Positions 18,827-26,933 of a stretch of 64,000 bases of DNA are shown here, piece after piece; the first letter of the stretch is position 1, and the number at the start of each line of letters is the position of its first letter. The position numbers were made by a program, and so were the translations under genes. The notes beneath the pieces are model-generated. The model did not search any database. It saw nothing but the letters and a program-made list of their open reading frames with translations, and was not told the origin of the DNA. The DNA is from Tuwongella immobilis (GTDB taxonomy: Bacteria; Planctomycetota; Planctomycetia; Gemmatales; Gemmataceae), in assembly GCF_901538355.1 (NCBI RefSeq), contig NZ_LR593887.1, positions 2,952,920 to 3,016,919 of the forward strand, given 5' to 3'.

Positions 18827-20872
18827 CTACTTGGGCATCCCCGGTTCCATCGGTTTCACCCATTCCCAACGCTCATTGAAGAATCCCGCTTGGACGATTT
18901 TTCCCGGCGATCGCGAATTTGGTTTTTGGGACAAATCGACAATCGCATAATCCGGTAGCTTCGGTACTTGGCGAGCATTGTTCAGATAATCGTATTCGCG
19001 GAACGTGATGCCGCTATTGAGCACCACATATTTGCGGGGATTGAGCGGGTTGGGATAGATGAGAATCGGCTGATGCGAATTCGCGGGCAACGATTGCGTT
19101 CCCATCGTCACCGATTCGGTCGTCCACTTCAGCGGCAGATTCGGCAACACTTTGCCAATGATCGAATTACTCGAAGGATCGCCCCACAATACGAGATTTG
19201 CGCTGGCGATATCGTCTGTCGTAATTTCGGTATCGTTCTTCACAATCGCATCGCCTCGAAATTGCTTCCGCCAATGCGAAATCGCTCGATCCATCTCCGA
19301 CTTGGTCCACTCGGCAGTGGCCGGGTGCATTGCCTTCCCAGTGGGGCGGACGATGATGAAGCGATCCCAGAAGGCATCGTCGATTGGCCCTTGCAATCCG
19401 GTAATTTTGCGAGGTTTGCCATCTTCGGTGGGGGGGCCGGCTTGCCAAGCGTCGCCGACTTTGTGGAAGGTACTGCGCCATGATCGGTCGCTGCCGACGG
19501 GGGCTCCGGGAATCGGTTGGCCGTCGAGGGTGACGGTGACTTTTCCGGTGGGGTCAAATGGGCAGGTTCCGGGTGCCATCTCCAGCGTCAGGCCGGTGAT
19601 GCCTTGAGTGCGAACGCTGACGCTATTGGGGAGTTTCAGGGTCGCTTCCACCACACCGCGTTCCCAATGTTCGGCCAAACCATCAATCTTCACCCAATGC
19701 GATTGATTGTAACGCAAGGTCCACGTGGTGAACCGCACCGTGGTGGGACAAATGTCTTTGCCACGGGCGACGATCGCATCAATTCGGCGATTCAGTTCGG
19801 CCTTGGTCGCGGGATGGTACGAGTGCCCCGTGTTCGGGCCGATCAGATGCGTGAGATGCAACCCCGCCGCGCTCATCGCCCGCGCCATGGCGTTGGCGGC
19901 CTGAATTTGCTTATCTTTCTCGCCGGAATAGGCGACAGTCGGCAAATTCGCAAAATTCAAAGCATAATCGGTCGCATTGTACATGCGCCAGAGCTTTTCT
20001 TGATACCACGGCCCCCGCGCATCTTCATTCTGGAACACGTTCAGAAATTCCGGCGTTTCCGAGAAACCAGCCCCCGGTGCCGCCGCCACGAACATGCCCG
20101 GATAATGCGCTGCGAACTGCCAGCAGGCCGCTCCACCCATCGAAAAACCACGAATCACCAAGCGATTCTCATCAATGGGATAATTCGCTTTCACCGCCGC
20201 ATAGGCTTCCAGCAGATCGACTTCTCCCGCGAATTTGTTTGCATTGCAATAGCGGCCATACAGATGCAGCACGAATGCGTTAGGCGGTGTGAATTCCCCC
20301 AGCGAGGTGCGACGCTGTTCGTTGAAGGCCAATTCGGTCAATTTTTCGCCGCGACCGTGACACCAGAAATCAAGCCGGTATTCATGCGGCGCATTCGGCG
20401 AATACGTCGGCGGTACAACGAGTCCATACGGCTGAATCGAGCCATCAATCTTCGAGACATAACCGCGAACGACCGGACCTGTCGCGGTGGTCCACGTCGG
20501 TTTGCCCTGTTTCAATTGCTCGAGCCGTTCTTTGGCGAGTGCGAGATGTTTCTTGGCGACATCGAATTCTTTGGGGGAGTAGAATTCGTTGTGCTTGAGC
20601 GCGACTTCGACACCGCGATGCAGCACTTGGGCATCCGGCAGCAGCGCGAGCATCTTGGGATTCTTCGCCAGCGCGCGTTTGGTCTGCTCGATCTCGGCGG
20701 CAATCTCGTCAACCGATTTCTGCAATTCGGCTTGGATCATCGGTGGAATCGGCTCGCCGGGAGGCGGCACCGGGCGAACTTTGTCCGCAAGGTTGTCCTG
20801 CGGGCCATCCGCAAGACTGATGCCGGTGAATGCCAAGATGCCCACAACCAACGTCCACAAACGCATCCGCAT
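18827..20872 (-). CDS. Secreted alpha/beta hydrolase (prolyl oligopeptidase-like fold)
   Basis: The start at 20872 is chosen because GGAG lies 7 bases upstream and it opens a good signal peptide (MRMRLWTLVVGILAFTGISLADG). 681 aa. Residues ~35-140 are helical and charged. The hydrolase core has the nucleophile elbow GFSMGGAACW (Ser ~247), a likely Asp in YSGEKD (~315) and a His in GPNTGHSYHP (~347). The C-terminal ~300 residues are beta-rich, with a segment NLVLWGDPSSNSIIGKVL typical of dienelactone-hydrolase-type secreted planctomycete proteins. An esterase or peptidase role is likely; substrate unknown. Confidence 0.75.
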   Translation of the reverse strand: MRMRLWTLVVGILAFTGISLADGPQDNLADKVRPVPPPGEPIPPMIQAELQKSVDEIAAEIEQTKRALAKNPKMLALLPDAQVLHRGVEVALKHNEFYSPKEFDVAKKHLALAKERLEQLKQGKPTWTTATGPVVRGYVSKIDGSIQPYGLVVPPTYSPNAPHEYRLDFWCHGRGEKLTELAFNEQRRTSLGEFTPPNAFVLHLYGRYCNANKFAGEVDLLEAYAAVKANYPIDENRLVIRGFSMGGAACWQFAAHYPGMFVAAAPGAGFSETPEFLNVFQNEDARGPWYQEKLWRMYNATDYALNFANLPTVAYSGEKDKQIQAANAMARAMSAAGLHLTHLIGPNTGHSYHPATKAELNRRIDAIVARGKDICPTTVRFTTWTLRYNQSHWVKIDGLAEHWERGVVEATLKLPNSVSVRTQGITGLTLEMAPGTCPFDPTGKVTVTLDGQPIPGAPVGSDRSWRSTFHKVGDAWQAGPPTEDGKPRKITGLQGPIDDAFWDRFIIVRPTGKAMHPATAEWTKSEMDRAISHWRKQFRGDAIVKNDTEITTDDIASANLVLWGDPSSNSIIGKVLPNLPLKWTTESVTMGTQSLPANSHQPILIYPNPLNPRKYVVLNSGITFREYDYLNNARQVPKLPDYAIVDLSQKPNSRSPGKIVQAGFFNERWEWVKPMEPGMPK

Positions 20873-20965
20873 AGGACACTCCAACAGAACAACGGCGAGG
20901 ATTTCGCGTGGTGAGTGCCTCATCATAGCCCGAATCGCCCAGCCGCGAAAGCATCCAGTTGGAAC

Positions 20966-22282
20966 TTATTCCGGCGGAGGCGATTCCGACTCGCGGCTTC
21001 GGGCCACGCCCTGCGTGGTGATGGCGTATTTGGTCAACAGATTGGGATATTCCCACGCTGGAAGGGGTTTATTGGTTTGCACATGCTGGAGAAATTGGGC
21101 CATCACGCGGCCAAACAGTTGTTCGTGAGGCACCAGTTGCGATTCCGAGATGCGAATCTCGAACCGATTGTCTTGGATTTTGAGCGACAGATTCGGATAC
21201 CGATCATCCCAATCGCTCAGCCGATCGACCAACAACGCGCGAATCGTCTCGAACTCGGCAGGATCATTCGGTGACAAAATCACCACCGGCGAGGAAATCG
21301 GCGGGGGATCATTTTTCAGCGCAATCCAGCAACGACTGCCTCGAAATTCGGCCGTGGTCCAATCCCCATTCGGGAGATGTTCTTCCCATCCCGCGTCGAT
21401 GCGAATATGGTGCCCTTTCAAGGTGAAATCGACCCAGTTGCGACTCGGCCAATGCAACACATCCGAGATGATCCAATCGGCAAGCTCATTCGGATATTGC
21501 GAGAATCCGGTCAAGCGCTGCCACTGCGGCAGTCTCAAGGGCAATCGATCCCGTCCCGCCCGAAGAATCGTCAGATCGCTGCGAAAATGAAACGTCTGAT
21601 CGGGAAAAGCAATCCACATGGCGAGATCGGCCAAGTGTGTCCCGACATCGGCCAGCGGTTCTCCATGTTCGTCCGGGTGGAAGAACGATACGGGTCGAAT
21701 TTGCGGCCGACCGGCGACATATTTGTGCAGCGCGTGCATGCTGGCCAAGCGAATCGCTGGGAGATCCACGGTGCCCGGTTGCAACATGCCGAATAGCGTG
21801 CGATCGGCAAGCAACGTGCGCAGCAGTTGATTCGGGGCCGCCCAACGCTCGGTCATTGCATCAAAGACTTGCATCTCACGCAGGCGGGCTTCGTGGAGCA
21901 TCGCTTCGATTTCGGGGAGTTGCTCGGGGGCGATGGCCCAGGGTTTATCGGCGATCACATGCACGGCCGATTCCACGCAACGACGCATCCGCGAGAGTTT
22001 GCGATGATTGCGACCGGCTAGAATTGCCGCCCGACCTGGGAGTTCGCGAAAGAATCGATCTTCGAATGAGTCGCTGGCACGGACATCCAGTTGCCAGCGT
22101 GTGGGATGTAGCGAACGGGTGTTGAACCGGGTCAAATGCTGCATCCAATCCAATAAATCAGGACCGACCGGAGCATAGCAAAAAAGTCGTGGATGGATCG
22201 CATCGCGATGGTAATTCAGCAGTAACGCCGCATGAAAATGGCCGGGATCCAATAGCATCATGCGAACGGGAGGATGCAGCAT
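20966..22282 (-). CDS. Gfo/Idh/MocA-like putative oxidoreductase
   Basis: The start is set at the ATG at 22282 (MLHPPVRMM); the longer frame runs into the divergent CobW promoter. 438 aa. The N-terminal part is Rossmann-like but lacks a clear GxGxxG: it begins MLLDPGHFHAAL. It continues with AILAGRNHRKLSRMR and VIADKPWAI, the equivalent of the EKP segment of Gfo/Idh/MocA proteins. The second half has DVGTHLADLAMW, the equivalent of the His-containing DxGxHxxD motif, and a beta-sheet C-terminal domain. The PGHFHAAL start is typical of the putative oxidoreductases with a distinct C-terminal domain found in Planctomycetes and Bacteroidetes. Substrate unknown; cofactor binding uncertain. Confidence 0.65.
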   Translation of the reverse strand: MLHPPVRMMLLDPGHFHAALLLNYHRDAIHPRLFCYAPVGPDLLDWMQHLTRFNTRSLHPTRWQLDVRASDSFEDRFFRELPGRAAILAGRNHRKLSRMRRCVESAVHVIADKPWAIAPEQLPEIEAMLHEARLREMQVFDAMTERWAAPNQLLRTLLADRTLFGMLQPGTVDLPAIRLASMHALHKYVAGRPQIRPVSFFHPDEHGEPLADVGTHLADLAMWIAFPDQTFHFRSDLTILRAGRDRLPLRLPQWQRLTGFSQYPNELADWIISDVLHWPSRNWVDFTLKGHHIRIDAGWEEHLPNGDWTTAEFRGSRCWIALKNDPPPISSPVVILSPNDPAEFETIRALLVDRLSDWDDRYPNLSLKIQDNRFEIRISESQLVPHEQLFGRVMAQFLQHVQTNKPLPAWEYPNLLTKYAITTQGVARSRESESPPPE

Positions 22283-22310
22283 AGCGCAAGCCTGAACGGA
22301 AGCGGGCCGA

Positions 22311-22339
22311 TTGTCAGAATGCGACAGTGAGGATAAACT
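22311..22339 (+). promoter_or_regulatory. Candidate promoter of the CobW-family gene
   Basis: TTGTCA (22311-22316), a 17-bp spacer and TAAACT (22334-22339), with the start codon at 22392. It lies in the 109-bp gap between divergent genes. Good -35 and spacing, moderate -10. Confidence 0.45.
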
Positions 22340-22391
22340 AAGACGAGTCGCCAACAGAAGCAATGACATTCTGCGGAGAGGGTGGTGTCGC

Positions 22392-23501
22392 ATGGCCAAT
22401 GTTCGATTCGTTCTGTTAGGCGGATTCTTGGGGGCGGGAAAAACCACAACGCTCGCCCGACTCGCACGACACTACACCGGATTGGGCCACCGCGTTGGCA
22501 TTGTCACCAACGATCAAGCACAAGATTTGGTGGATACCAACAATCTGCGTTCGCAAGGATTCTCCGTTCAGGAAGTTCCCGGCGCATGTTTCTGCTGCAA
22601 GTTCGATGATCTCATCGGCCAGATCGGACAGTTGCAGGCCGACCAACGCCCCGACATCATTTTGGCCGAACCGGTGGGCAGTTGTACGGATCTGGTCGCA
22701 ACCGTGGTGCAACCGATGCGTGATCTGTACGGCAGCGATTTCCGCGTGGCCCCTTATGCGGTGTTGTTCAAACCCAGCCACGGGTTGAAGATTCTTCGCA
22801 ACGAAGCCAAGGCGGGATTCTCCCCCAAAGCGGCCTACATCTTCCGCAAGCAATTGGAAGAAGCCGACGCGATTGTCATGAACCGCATCGACGAATTATC
22901 CCCAGCCGATTTGGATGAATTGACGCAATTGCTGACGAGCGAATATCCCGGCGTGCCGTTGATCCCAATGTCCGCCAAGACTGGCCAAGGATTCGAGCAG
23001 TTGGTGGCATTGCTGGATCAGGAAGGGGCATTTGGCCAACGCGTGCTCGACATTGATTATGATGTCTACGCCGAGGGCGAAGCCGAACTCGGGTGGTTGA
23101 ATCTGACGGCCTCGTTGTCGTCGGAACAAGCGTTCGACTTGGATGCACTCTTGATGAAGCTGATTCAACCGTTGGCGGCCCGACTCGCCGCCGTGGAAGC
23201 AGAAGCGGCCCATCTCAAGCTCATCGGGTTGGATCGCGAAGGCGGCTTCGGCGTGGCGAATCTGGTGAGCAGTCAAACCGGGTGCGAACTATCGCTGCCA
23301 TCGCAAAAGACGGTGCCGCATGTGGATTTGGTGGTGAATGCCCGTGTGGCAATTGATCCATCGATTTTGGAATCTGCGGTTCGGGAAGTGCTGGCGGAAG
23401 TGAGCGCGGGGGAGCGATTGACATTGGCGATTGGGAATGCGCAAAGTTTGCGGCCCGGTCGACCCGTCCCGACTCATCGTTATTCGCAAGCGAAAGCGTG
23501 A
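22392..23501 (+). CDS. CobW/HypB/UreG-family GTPase (putative metallochaperone)
   Basis: The start at 22392 places the P-loop GGFLGAGKTT at residues ~9-18; the upstream frame extension overlaps the promoter. 369 aa. It has the G3-family hallmarks: Walker A, the metal-binding CFCC motif (VPGACFCCKFDD), the AEPVGSCTD segment and a base-recognition NRID. Two differences from classical CobW: the Cys motif is CFCC, and the C-terminal ~150 residues lack the usual His-rich stretch, so the metal and client are unclear. COG0523-type proteins insert zinc, cobalt or other metals in the cytosol. A small cytochrome c gene converges 27 bp downstream. Confidence 0.8.
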   Translation: MANVRFVLLGGFLGAGKTTTLARLARHYTGLGHRVGIVTNDQAQDLVDTNNLRSQGFSVQEVPGACFCCKFDDLIGQIGQLQADQRPDIILAEPVGSCTDLVATVVQPMRDLYGSDFRVAPYAVLFKPSHGLKILRNEAKAGFSPKAAYIFRKQLEEADAIVMNRIDELSPADLDELTQLLTSEYPGVPLIPMSAKTGQGFEQLVALLDQEGAFGQRVLDIDYDVYAEGEAELGWLNLTASLSSEQAFDLDALLMKLIQPLAARLAAVEAEAAHLKLIGLDREGGFGVANLVSSQTGCELSLPSQKTVPHVDLVVNARVAIDPSILESAVREVLAEVSAGERLTLAIGNAQSLRPGRPVPTHRYSQAKA

Positions 23502-23528
23502 GCCGGGAGAGCCATCACCCACTACGAA

Positions 23529-23939
23529 TTAGCGGTGGTTGTCATGGCAGGCCTTGCAGGACTTCGACAGTTTGCCGAAGGCTGATTTGAAGCCCGCATC
23601 GTCCTTCTTGTCCGCAGCGGTGTGCAGAGCGGTCGCGTCGGTGGCATAGCTCTTGGTCAGCTTGGTCCACGAAGCCTTGTCGCCGACTTCCGGTTCGTTC
23701 TTGGTCAGCGCGGTGGCGAGGTCATCGTATTCCTTGGCCAGCGGGGCGAGTTTGGTGTAGTCCGCTTCGCCCGACTTGGTCAACTTGGCGATTTCCTTGT
23801 GAATCCCCTTCTTGCCATGCAGCTTTTGCATGATCTTGCCCGTGCCGATTTCGCCATCGGCAACGACCAAGCTCGGCAGAACCACCACGCCCGCGGCCAA
23901 CACCAGGAAGCCAGCAATCTTCGTCATCAAATTCCGCAC
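23529..23939 (-). CDS. Small periplasmic cytochrome c (cytochrome c'-like)
   Basis: 136 aa, starting at a GTG with GAGGAG 8 bases upstream. The signal peptide spans ~1-28 (AGFLVLAAGVVVLPSLVVADG). The mature ~108 residues are all helical and lysine-rich, ending in the single heme site CKACH (Cys128, Cys131, His132) five residues from the C terminus. A helical bundle with a C-terminal CxxCH is the cytochrome c' / c556 pattern. The expected N-terminal Met or other axial ligand cannot be fixed by eye (Met ~38 in GKIMQKLHGKK is a candidate). Likely electron carrier or gas-binding protein. It converges on the CobW-family gene. Confidence 0.8.
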   Translation of the reverse strand: MRNLMTKIAGFLVLAAGVVVLPSLVVADGEIGTGKIMQKLHGKKGIHKEIAKLTKSGEADYTKLAPLAKEYDDLATALTKNEPEVGDKASWTKLTKSYATDATALHTAADKKDDAGFKSAFGKLSKSCKACHDNHR

Positions 23940-24062
23940 GTGTGCATCTCCTCACCCGAGAGTCGTGACTTGGCGAACCCCGCTCAGGTTCACGCACTCC
24001 CTTCTGTGGACGATAACGCGTCACAGGGCATTCAATTGCGCAGCAAACCTGCCCCATGATTC

Positions 24063-24091
24063 AACTTCGGTACTAACCGAGTTTTCCGGTT
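24063..24091 (+). promoter_or_regulatory. Alternative small hairpins upstream of pdxA
   Basis: AACTTCGGT (24063-24071) can pair with ACCGAGTT (24076-24083) with one bulge, while AACCG (24075-24079) can instead pair with CGGTT (24087-24091). The two pairings exclude each other. No transcription start is known, so a role in the pdxA leader is speculative. Confidence 0.2.
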
Positions 24092-24178
24092 GTGTCAATT
24101 CTTCAACCGAATTTTTCGACGGTTTCCACCAAAGCTTCATCCACGGATGCTTGCAGTTGGATTCTCCGATTCCTATCG

Positions 24179-25186
24179 ATGAACCCTATGAAGAACTATC
24201 GACCCAAATTGCTGATTACGCTTGGGGATGTCGCCGGGATTGGCCCGGAGATTATCGTCAACGCTTGGCCGGAATTGCATCGCATCGCGGAGCCGATCGT
24301 CGTCGGTGAGCCGACGGTGATGCTGCAAGCGATTTCCGCCTGCCGGAAGCCGCTACGGGTCAAGCTCGCCGTCGATGCGTTGTTCGCGCAATCATCCACG
24401 GAACAGATTCCGGTCATTCACGCCACGCAACAAAATCTCCACGACATTCGACCGGGACAAATCACCGCCGCTGGCGGACAAGCCGCGTATGATTTTCTTG
24501 TGTATGCCATCGATGCGACACTCGCAGGGCAGGCCGATGGAATTGTGACCGCACCGCTGCATAAAGAGGGACTGCGGGCAGCCGGCCTGCATTTTCCGGG
24601 GCATACCGAAATTCTCGCCGAGCGGACCAATACCCCCGCGTATGCGATGGTGCTGCATGGCGATGGCTTGACCGTCGCACATGTGACCTTGCATATGGCT
24701 CTGCGGGATGTCTTTGCGCGGTTGACCCCCGAGGCGATTTTGGAGAAGATTCGCCTGGTGCATCAGCTCGCACCGCGCCTGACCGGGAAACCGTCCCGAA
24801 TCGCGGTCGCGGGGCTGAATCCACATGCCGGGGATGGTGGCTTGTTTGGCGATGAAGAAGCCCGCATCATCTTGCCGGCCGTGCAAGCCGCGCGATCCGA
24901 AGGCATCGATGCGACCGGGCCGGTGCCGGTGGATACGCTGTTCGTTCGGGCAGCGCGAGGGGAATTTGATGGCGTGGTGGCGATGTACCACGACCAGGGG
25001 CATATCGCCATGAAGCTGCGAAGCGGGTGGCGGAATGTCAATATCACCGCCGGATTGCCGATTATTCGCACAAGCGTGGCGCACGGAACGGCCTACGATA
25101 TCGCCGGGCAGGGGATTGCCGATGCGAGTTCGATGATCGCCGCCGTGGAAGTGGCGGCTAAATTGGTGCAAACCCATACCCGATAA
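24179..25186 (+). CDS. pdxA: 4-hydroxythreonine-4-phosphate dehydrogenase
   Basis: 335 aa from the ATG at 24179; the ATG at 24188 is equally possible and neither has a clear Shine-Dalgarno. PdxA oxidises 4-phosphohydroxy-L-threonine in pyridoxal 5'-phosphate synthesis. The sequence has the family signature throughout: LLITLGDVAGIGPEI at the start, GIVTAPLHKEGLRAAG, FPGHTEILAERT with a metal-binding His, GLNPHAGDGGLFGDEE, MYHDQGHIAMK with two further His, and IIRTSVAHGTAYDIAG near the end. Length matches the family. A phosphatase gene follows 33 bp downstream and is probably co-transcribed. Cytosolic. Confidence 0.93.
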   Translation: MNPMKNYRPKLLITLGDVAGIGPEIIVNAWPELHRIAEPIVVGEPTVMLQAISACRKPLRVKLAVDALFAQSSTEQIPVIHATQQNLHDIRPGQITAAGGQAAYDFLVYAIDATLAGQADGIVTAPLHKEGLRAAGLHFPGHTEILAERTNTPAYAMVLHGDGLTVAHVTLHMALRDVFARLTPEAILEKIRLVHQLAPRLTGKPSRIAVAGLNPHAGDGGLFGDEEARIILPAVQAARSEGIDATGPVPVDTLFVRAARGEFDGVVAMYHDQGHIAMKLRSGWRNVNITAGLPIIRTSVAHGTAYDIAGQGIADASSMIAAVEVAAKLVQTHTR

Positions 25187-25219
25187 CGGTTTCTGATTTT
25201 TGGCAAAGGAATGCCGTGC

Positions 25220-25870
25220 ATGGCGACAACACTGCTACTCGTTCGACACGGGGCCACGCCCAATAACCTTGCGGTGCCCGCAAAACTCCAAGGGCGACGC
25301 ACCGATCCCGGCCTCGCCCCCATCGGCATTCGTCAGGCCGAGTCCACTGCGGAGCTGCTTCGTGGCATTCCGATTCACGCCGCGTTCGCCTCGCCGCTTG
25401 AGCGTGCGATGCAAACCGCTCACATCATCGCCCAGCCGCACGACTTAGCCGTTCAAGCGGTACCCGAATTGACCGAATGCGATGTCGGGCGATGGGACGG
25501 ACTGGATTGGGCGACGATTGCCCAGATGGATGCCGAGGCCCACGACCGCTACCATGCGAATCCGGCGGAATTCGGATATCCCGAAGGTGAGAATTTCGCG
25601 CAAGTCTTTGACCGAGTTGCGCCGGCATTGGATGAACTGTTAGATCGACATGATGGTCAGACGATCTTGGCTGTCTCGCATCATGTCGTCAATCGCGTCT
25701 ATCTGGCGGTTGCGTTGGGGCTGTCCGTGTCGCAAGCCCGCAAGTTCTCGTTGGATAATTGCGGGGTGTCGGTGGTGGTGCGGTCCAACGGTAAGAATAA
25801 GGTGCAAGTCCTGAACAGCTCGATTCATCTTTTTGGGATCGGCGAAGGGGCGATGGCATCCGCCGCGTGA
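25220..25870 (+). CDS. Histidine phosphatase family protein (phosphoglycerate mutase-like)
   Basis: Start at 25220, 9 bases after AAAGGA; the ATG at 25211 sits too close to that site. 216 aa. The catalytic RHG motif is LLVRHGATPNN, the second Arg is in SPLERAMQTA, the acid is in LTECDVGRWDGL, and the second catalytic His is in LAVSHHVVNRVYL. This matches broad-specificity phosphatases such as CobC, PhpB or alpha-ribazole phosphatase rather than true mutases. It follows pdxA, which may hint at a phosphorylated cofactor substrate. Its last 46 bases overlap the convergent membrane-protein gene. Confidence 0.85.
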   Translation: MATTLLLVRHGATPNNLAVPAKLQGRRTDPGLAPIGIRQAESTAELLRGIPIHAAFASPLERAMQTAHIIAQPHDLAVQAVPELTECDVGRWDGLDWATIAQMDAEAHDRYHANPAEFGYPEGENFAQVFDRVAPALDELLDRHDGQTILAVSHHVVNRVYLAVALGLSVSQARKFSLDNCGVSVVVRSNGKNKVQVLNSSIHLFGIGEGAMASAA

Positions 25871-26904
25871 TTGGGTGCCGACGGCGAATCGACGGCGGGG
25901 ATCGCTTCGCCCGTTTTCTGCGGACCGGAATCCGGCGGGGCGTCGGTGGCAGGCTGATCGGCGTCGCGGTCCCGAATGCGGCGTTCGATCTCCGCAATAT
26001 CATCGTCGATTTCTTGCAATTCTTCGAGTTTCAACTCCCGCTCGATGCGGAGGCGGGCCAAGCGTTTCTCCAGATTCGTGCCCAACACCCGTCCGACGAT
26101 TTCCAACAGCATAAACGCATGCCACGCCTTCATGAGCAACCCGCGCAGCCGATACAACTTGTTCATTCGTGCCAGTTGTTCCGGCGAGATGGCGCGGCCC
26201 AATCGCAGCAGGCGAGCGAGTGGGGCGGCATCCACCCAGTGCGTCAGCAGGAATTCCAACATCGGCAGGATCACAATCGAGGCATCCAGCCAACGCTCTT
26301 TCAGAAATCGCGTCAATTTCGGGGCAACCGCACATTTCAGAATGAATTCGAAGGCGAACGCGACCCAAATGATGGCGATGCCGGCTTGCAGCACCAGTGC
26401 GAGGACCGGATTCTCACGGACCAGATCTTCTTTCGTGTATTCGATGACGAGAATCGGGAGCAGTAGCGCAGCGCACACAATCATCGGCACGCTAAACCCG
26501 CGTTCGAGTTTGCGGGCGAGTTCCACGGAGATCGTCTGAAATCCCAATCGAGGCAGCCACAATTGATTTCGGCGCGTGCGGCTGCGGCTCCCCATTCGCG
26601 CGGGTGGAAACAGCAGCACCACGGCGAAGCGACCCCACTCGTGACGGCGATTGAGACAGCCGGATGGGGCCAACAGCCGCCATAATCCTTCGGCGAAGAA
26701 GATCGGCCACAGAAAGAGAACGCCGTCGAGAAGAATCGCCTTCTCGACCGCAGTTGCACCCGGCCAACCGTATCGATGAATCAACCCAGCGACCAGCAGC
26801 AGGTAGCAGACGCTGAGCACAAACATGATGGGTGAGAGTCGATCGCGTGGCAGTGTGGCCGGATCGGTGGTTACTTCCGGCGTGGCAGTTTCGGTGGCCA
26901 TCAC
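25825..26904 (-). CDS. Voltage-sensor-domain-like membrane protein with C-terminal coiled coil, no pore
   Basis: 359 aa. Two hydrophobic helices (~25-46, 58-80) are followed by a basic loop and then four helices resembling a voltage-sensor domain: S1 (~138-156, ending IEY), S2 (~168-191) with Phe183, Glu186 and Lys190 in the FxxExxxK charge-transfer pattern, S3 (~204-222) with Asp207 in RWLDASI, and S4 (~228-248) with Arg231, Arg234 and Arg237 at every third position. No S5-pore-S6 region or potassium selectivity filter follows. Instead ~277-312 is a charged coiled coil, then a Pro/Ala-rich disordered tail. In known biology this order (sensor then coiled coil) is that of Hv1 proton channels; annotation pipelines often call relatives ion transporter. 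Likely co-transcribed with the upstream zinc-ribbon gene, 29 bp away. Confidence 0.65.
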   Translation of the reverse strand: MMATETATPEVTTDPATLPRDRLSPIMFVLSVCYLLLVAGLIHRYGWPGATAVEKAILLDGVLFLWPIFFAEGLWRLLAPSGCLNRRHEWGRFAVVLLFPPARMGSRSRTRRNQLWLPRLGFQTISVELARKLERGFSVPMIVCAALLLPILVIEYTKEDLVRENPVLALVLQAGIAIIWVAFAFEFILKCAVAPKLTRFLKERWLDASIVILPMLEFLLTHWVDAAPLARLLRLGRAISPEQLARMNKLYRLRGLLMKAWHAFMLLEIVGRVLGTNLEKRLARLRIERELKLEELQEIDDDIAEIERRIRDRDADQPATDAPPDSGPQKTGEAIPAVDSPSAPNHAADAIAPSPIPKR

Positions 26905-26933
26905 TCTTCCTCGCGATCGGTGGACTATTCGTA

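Noticed and set aside
19517-20914. 465-aa plus-strand open frame opposite the secreted hydrolase
   Set aside because: Antisense shadow with Arg/Ile/Gln-rich noise and no ribosome-binding site; the minus strand has a signal peptide and catalytic motifs.
24044-24060. Possible sigma-54 promoter (minus strand TGGGGCAGGTTTGCT) upstream of the cytochrome c gene
   Set aside because: The spacing between the GG and GC elements is one base too short, and the first element is a poor match.
23940-24178. tRNA-like T-arm (GGTTCACGC) in the gap before pdxA
   Set aside because: No cloverleaf can be drawn around it; acceptor and anticodon arms are missing.
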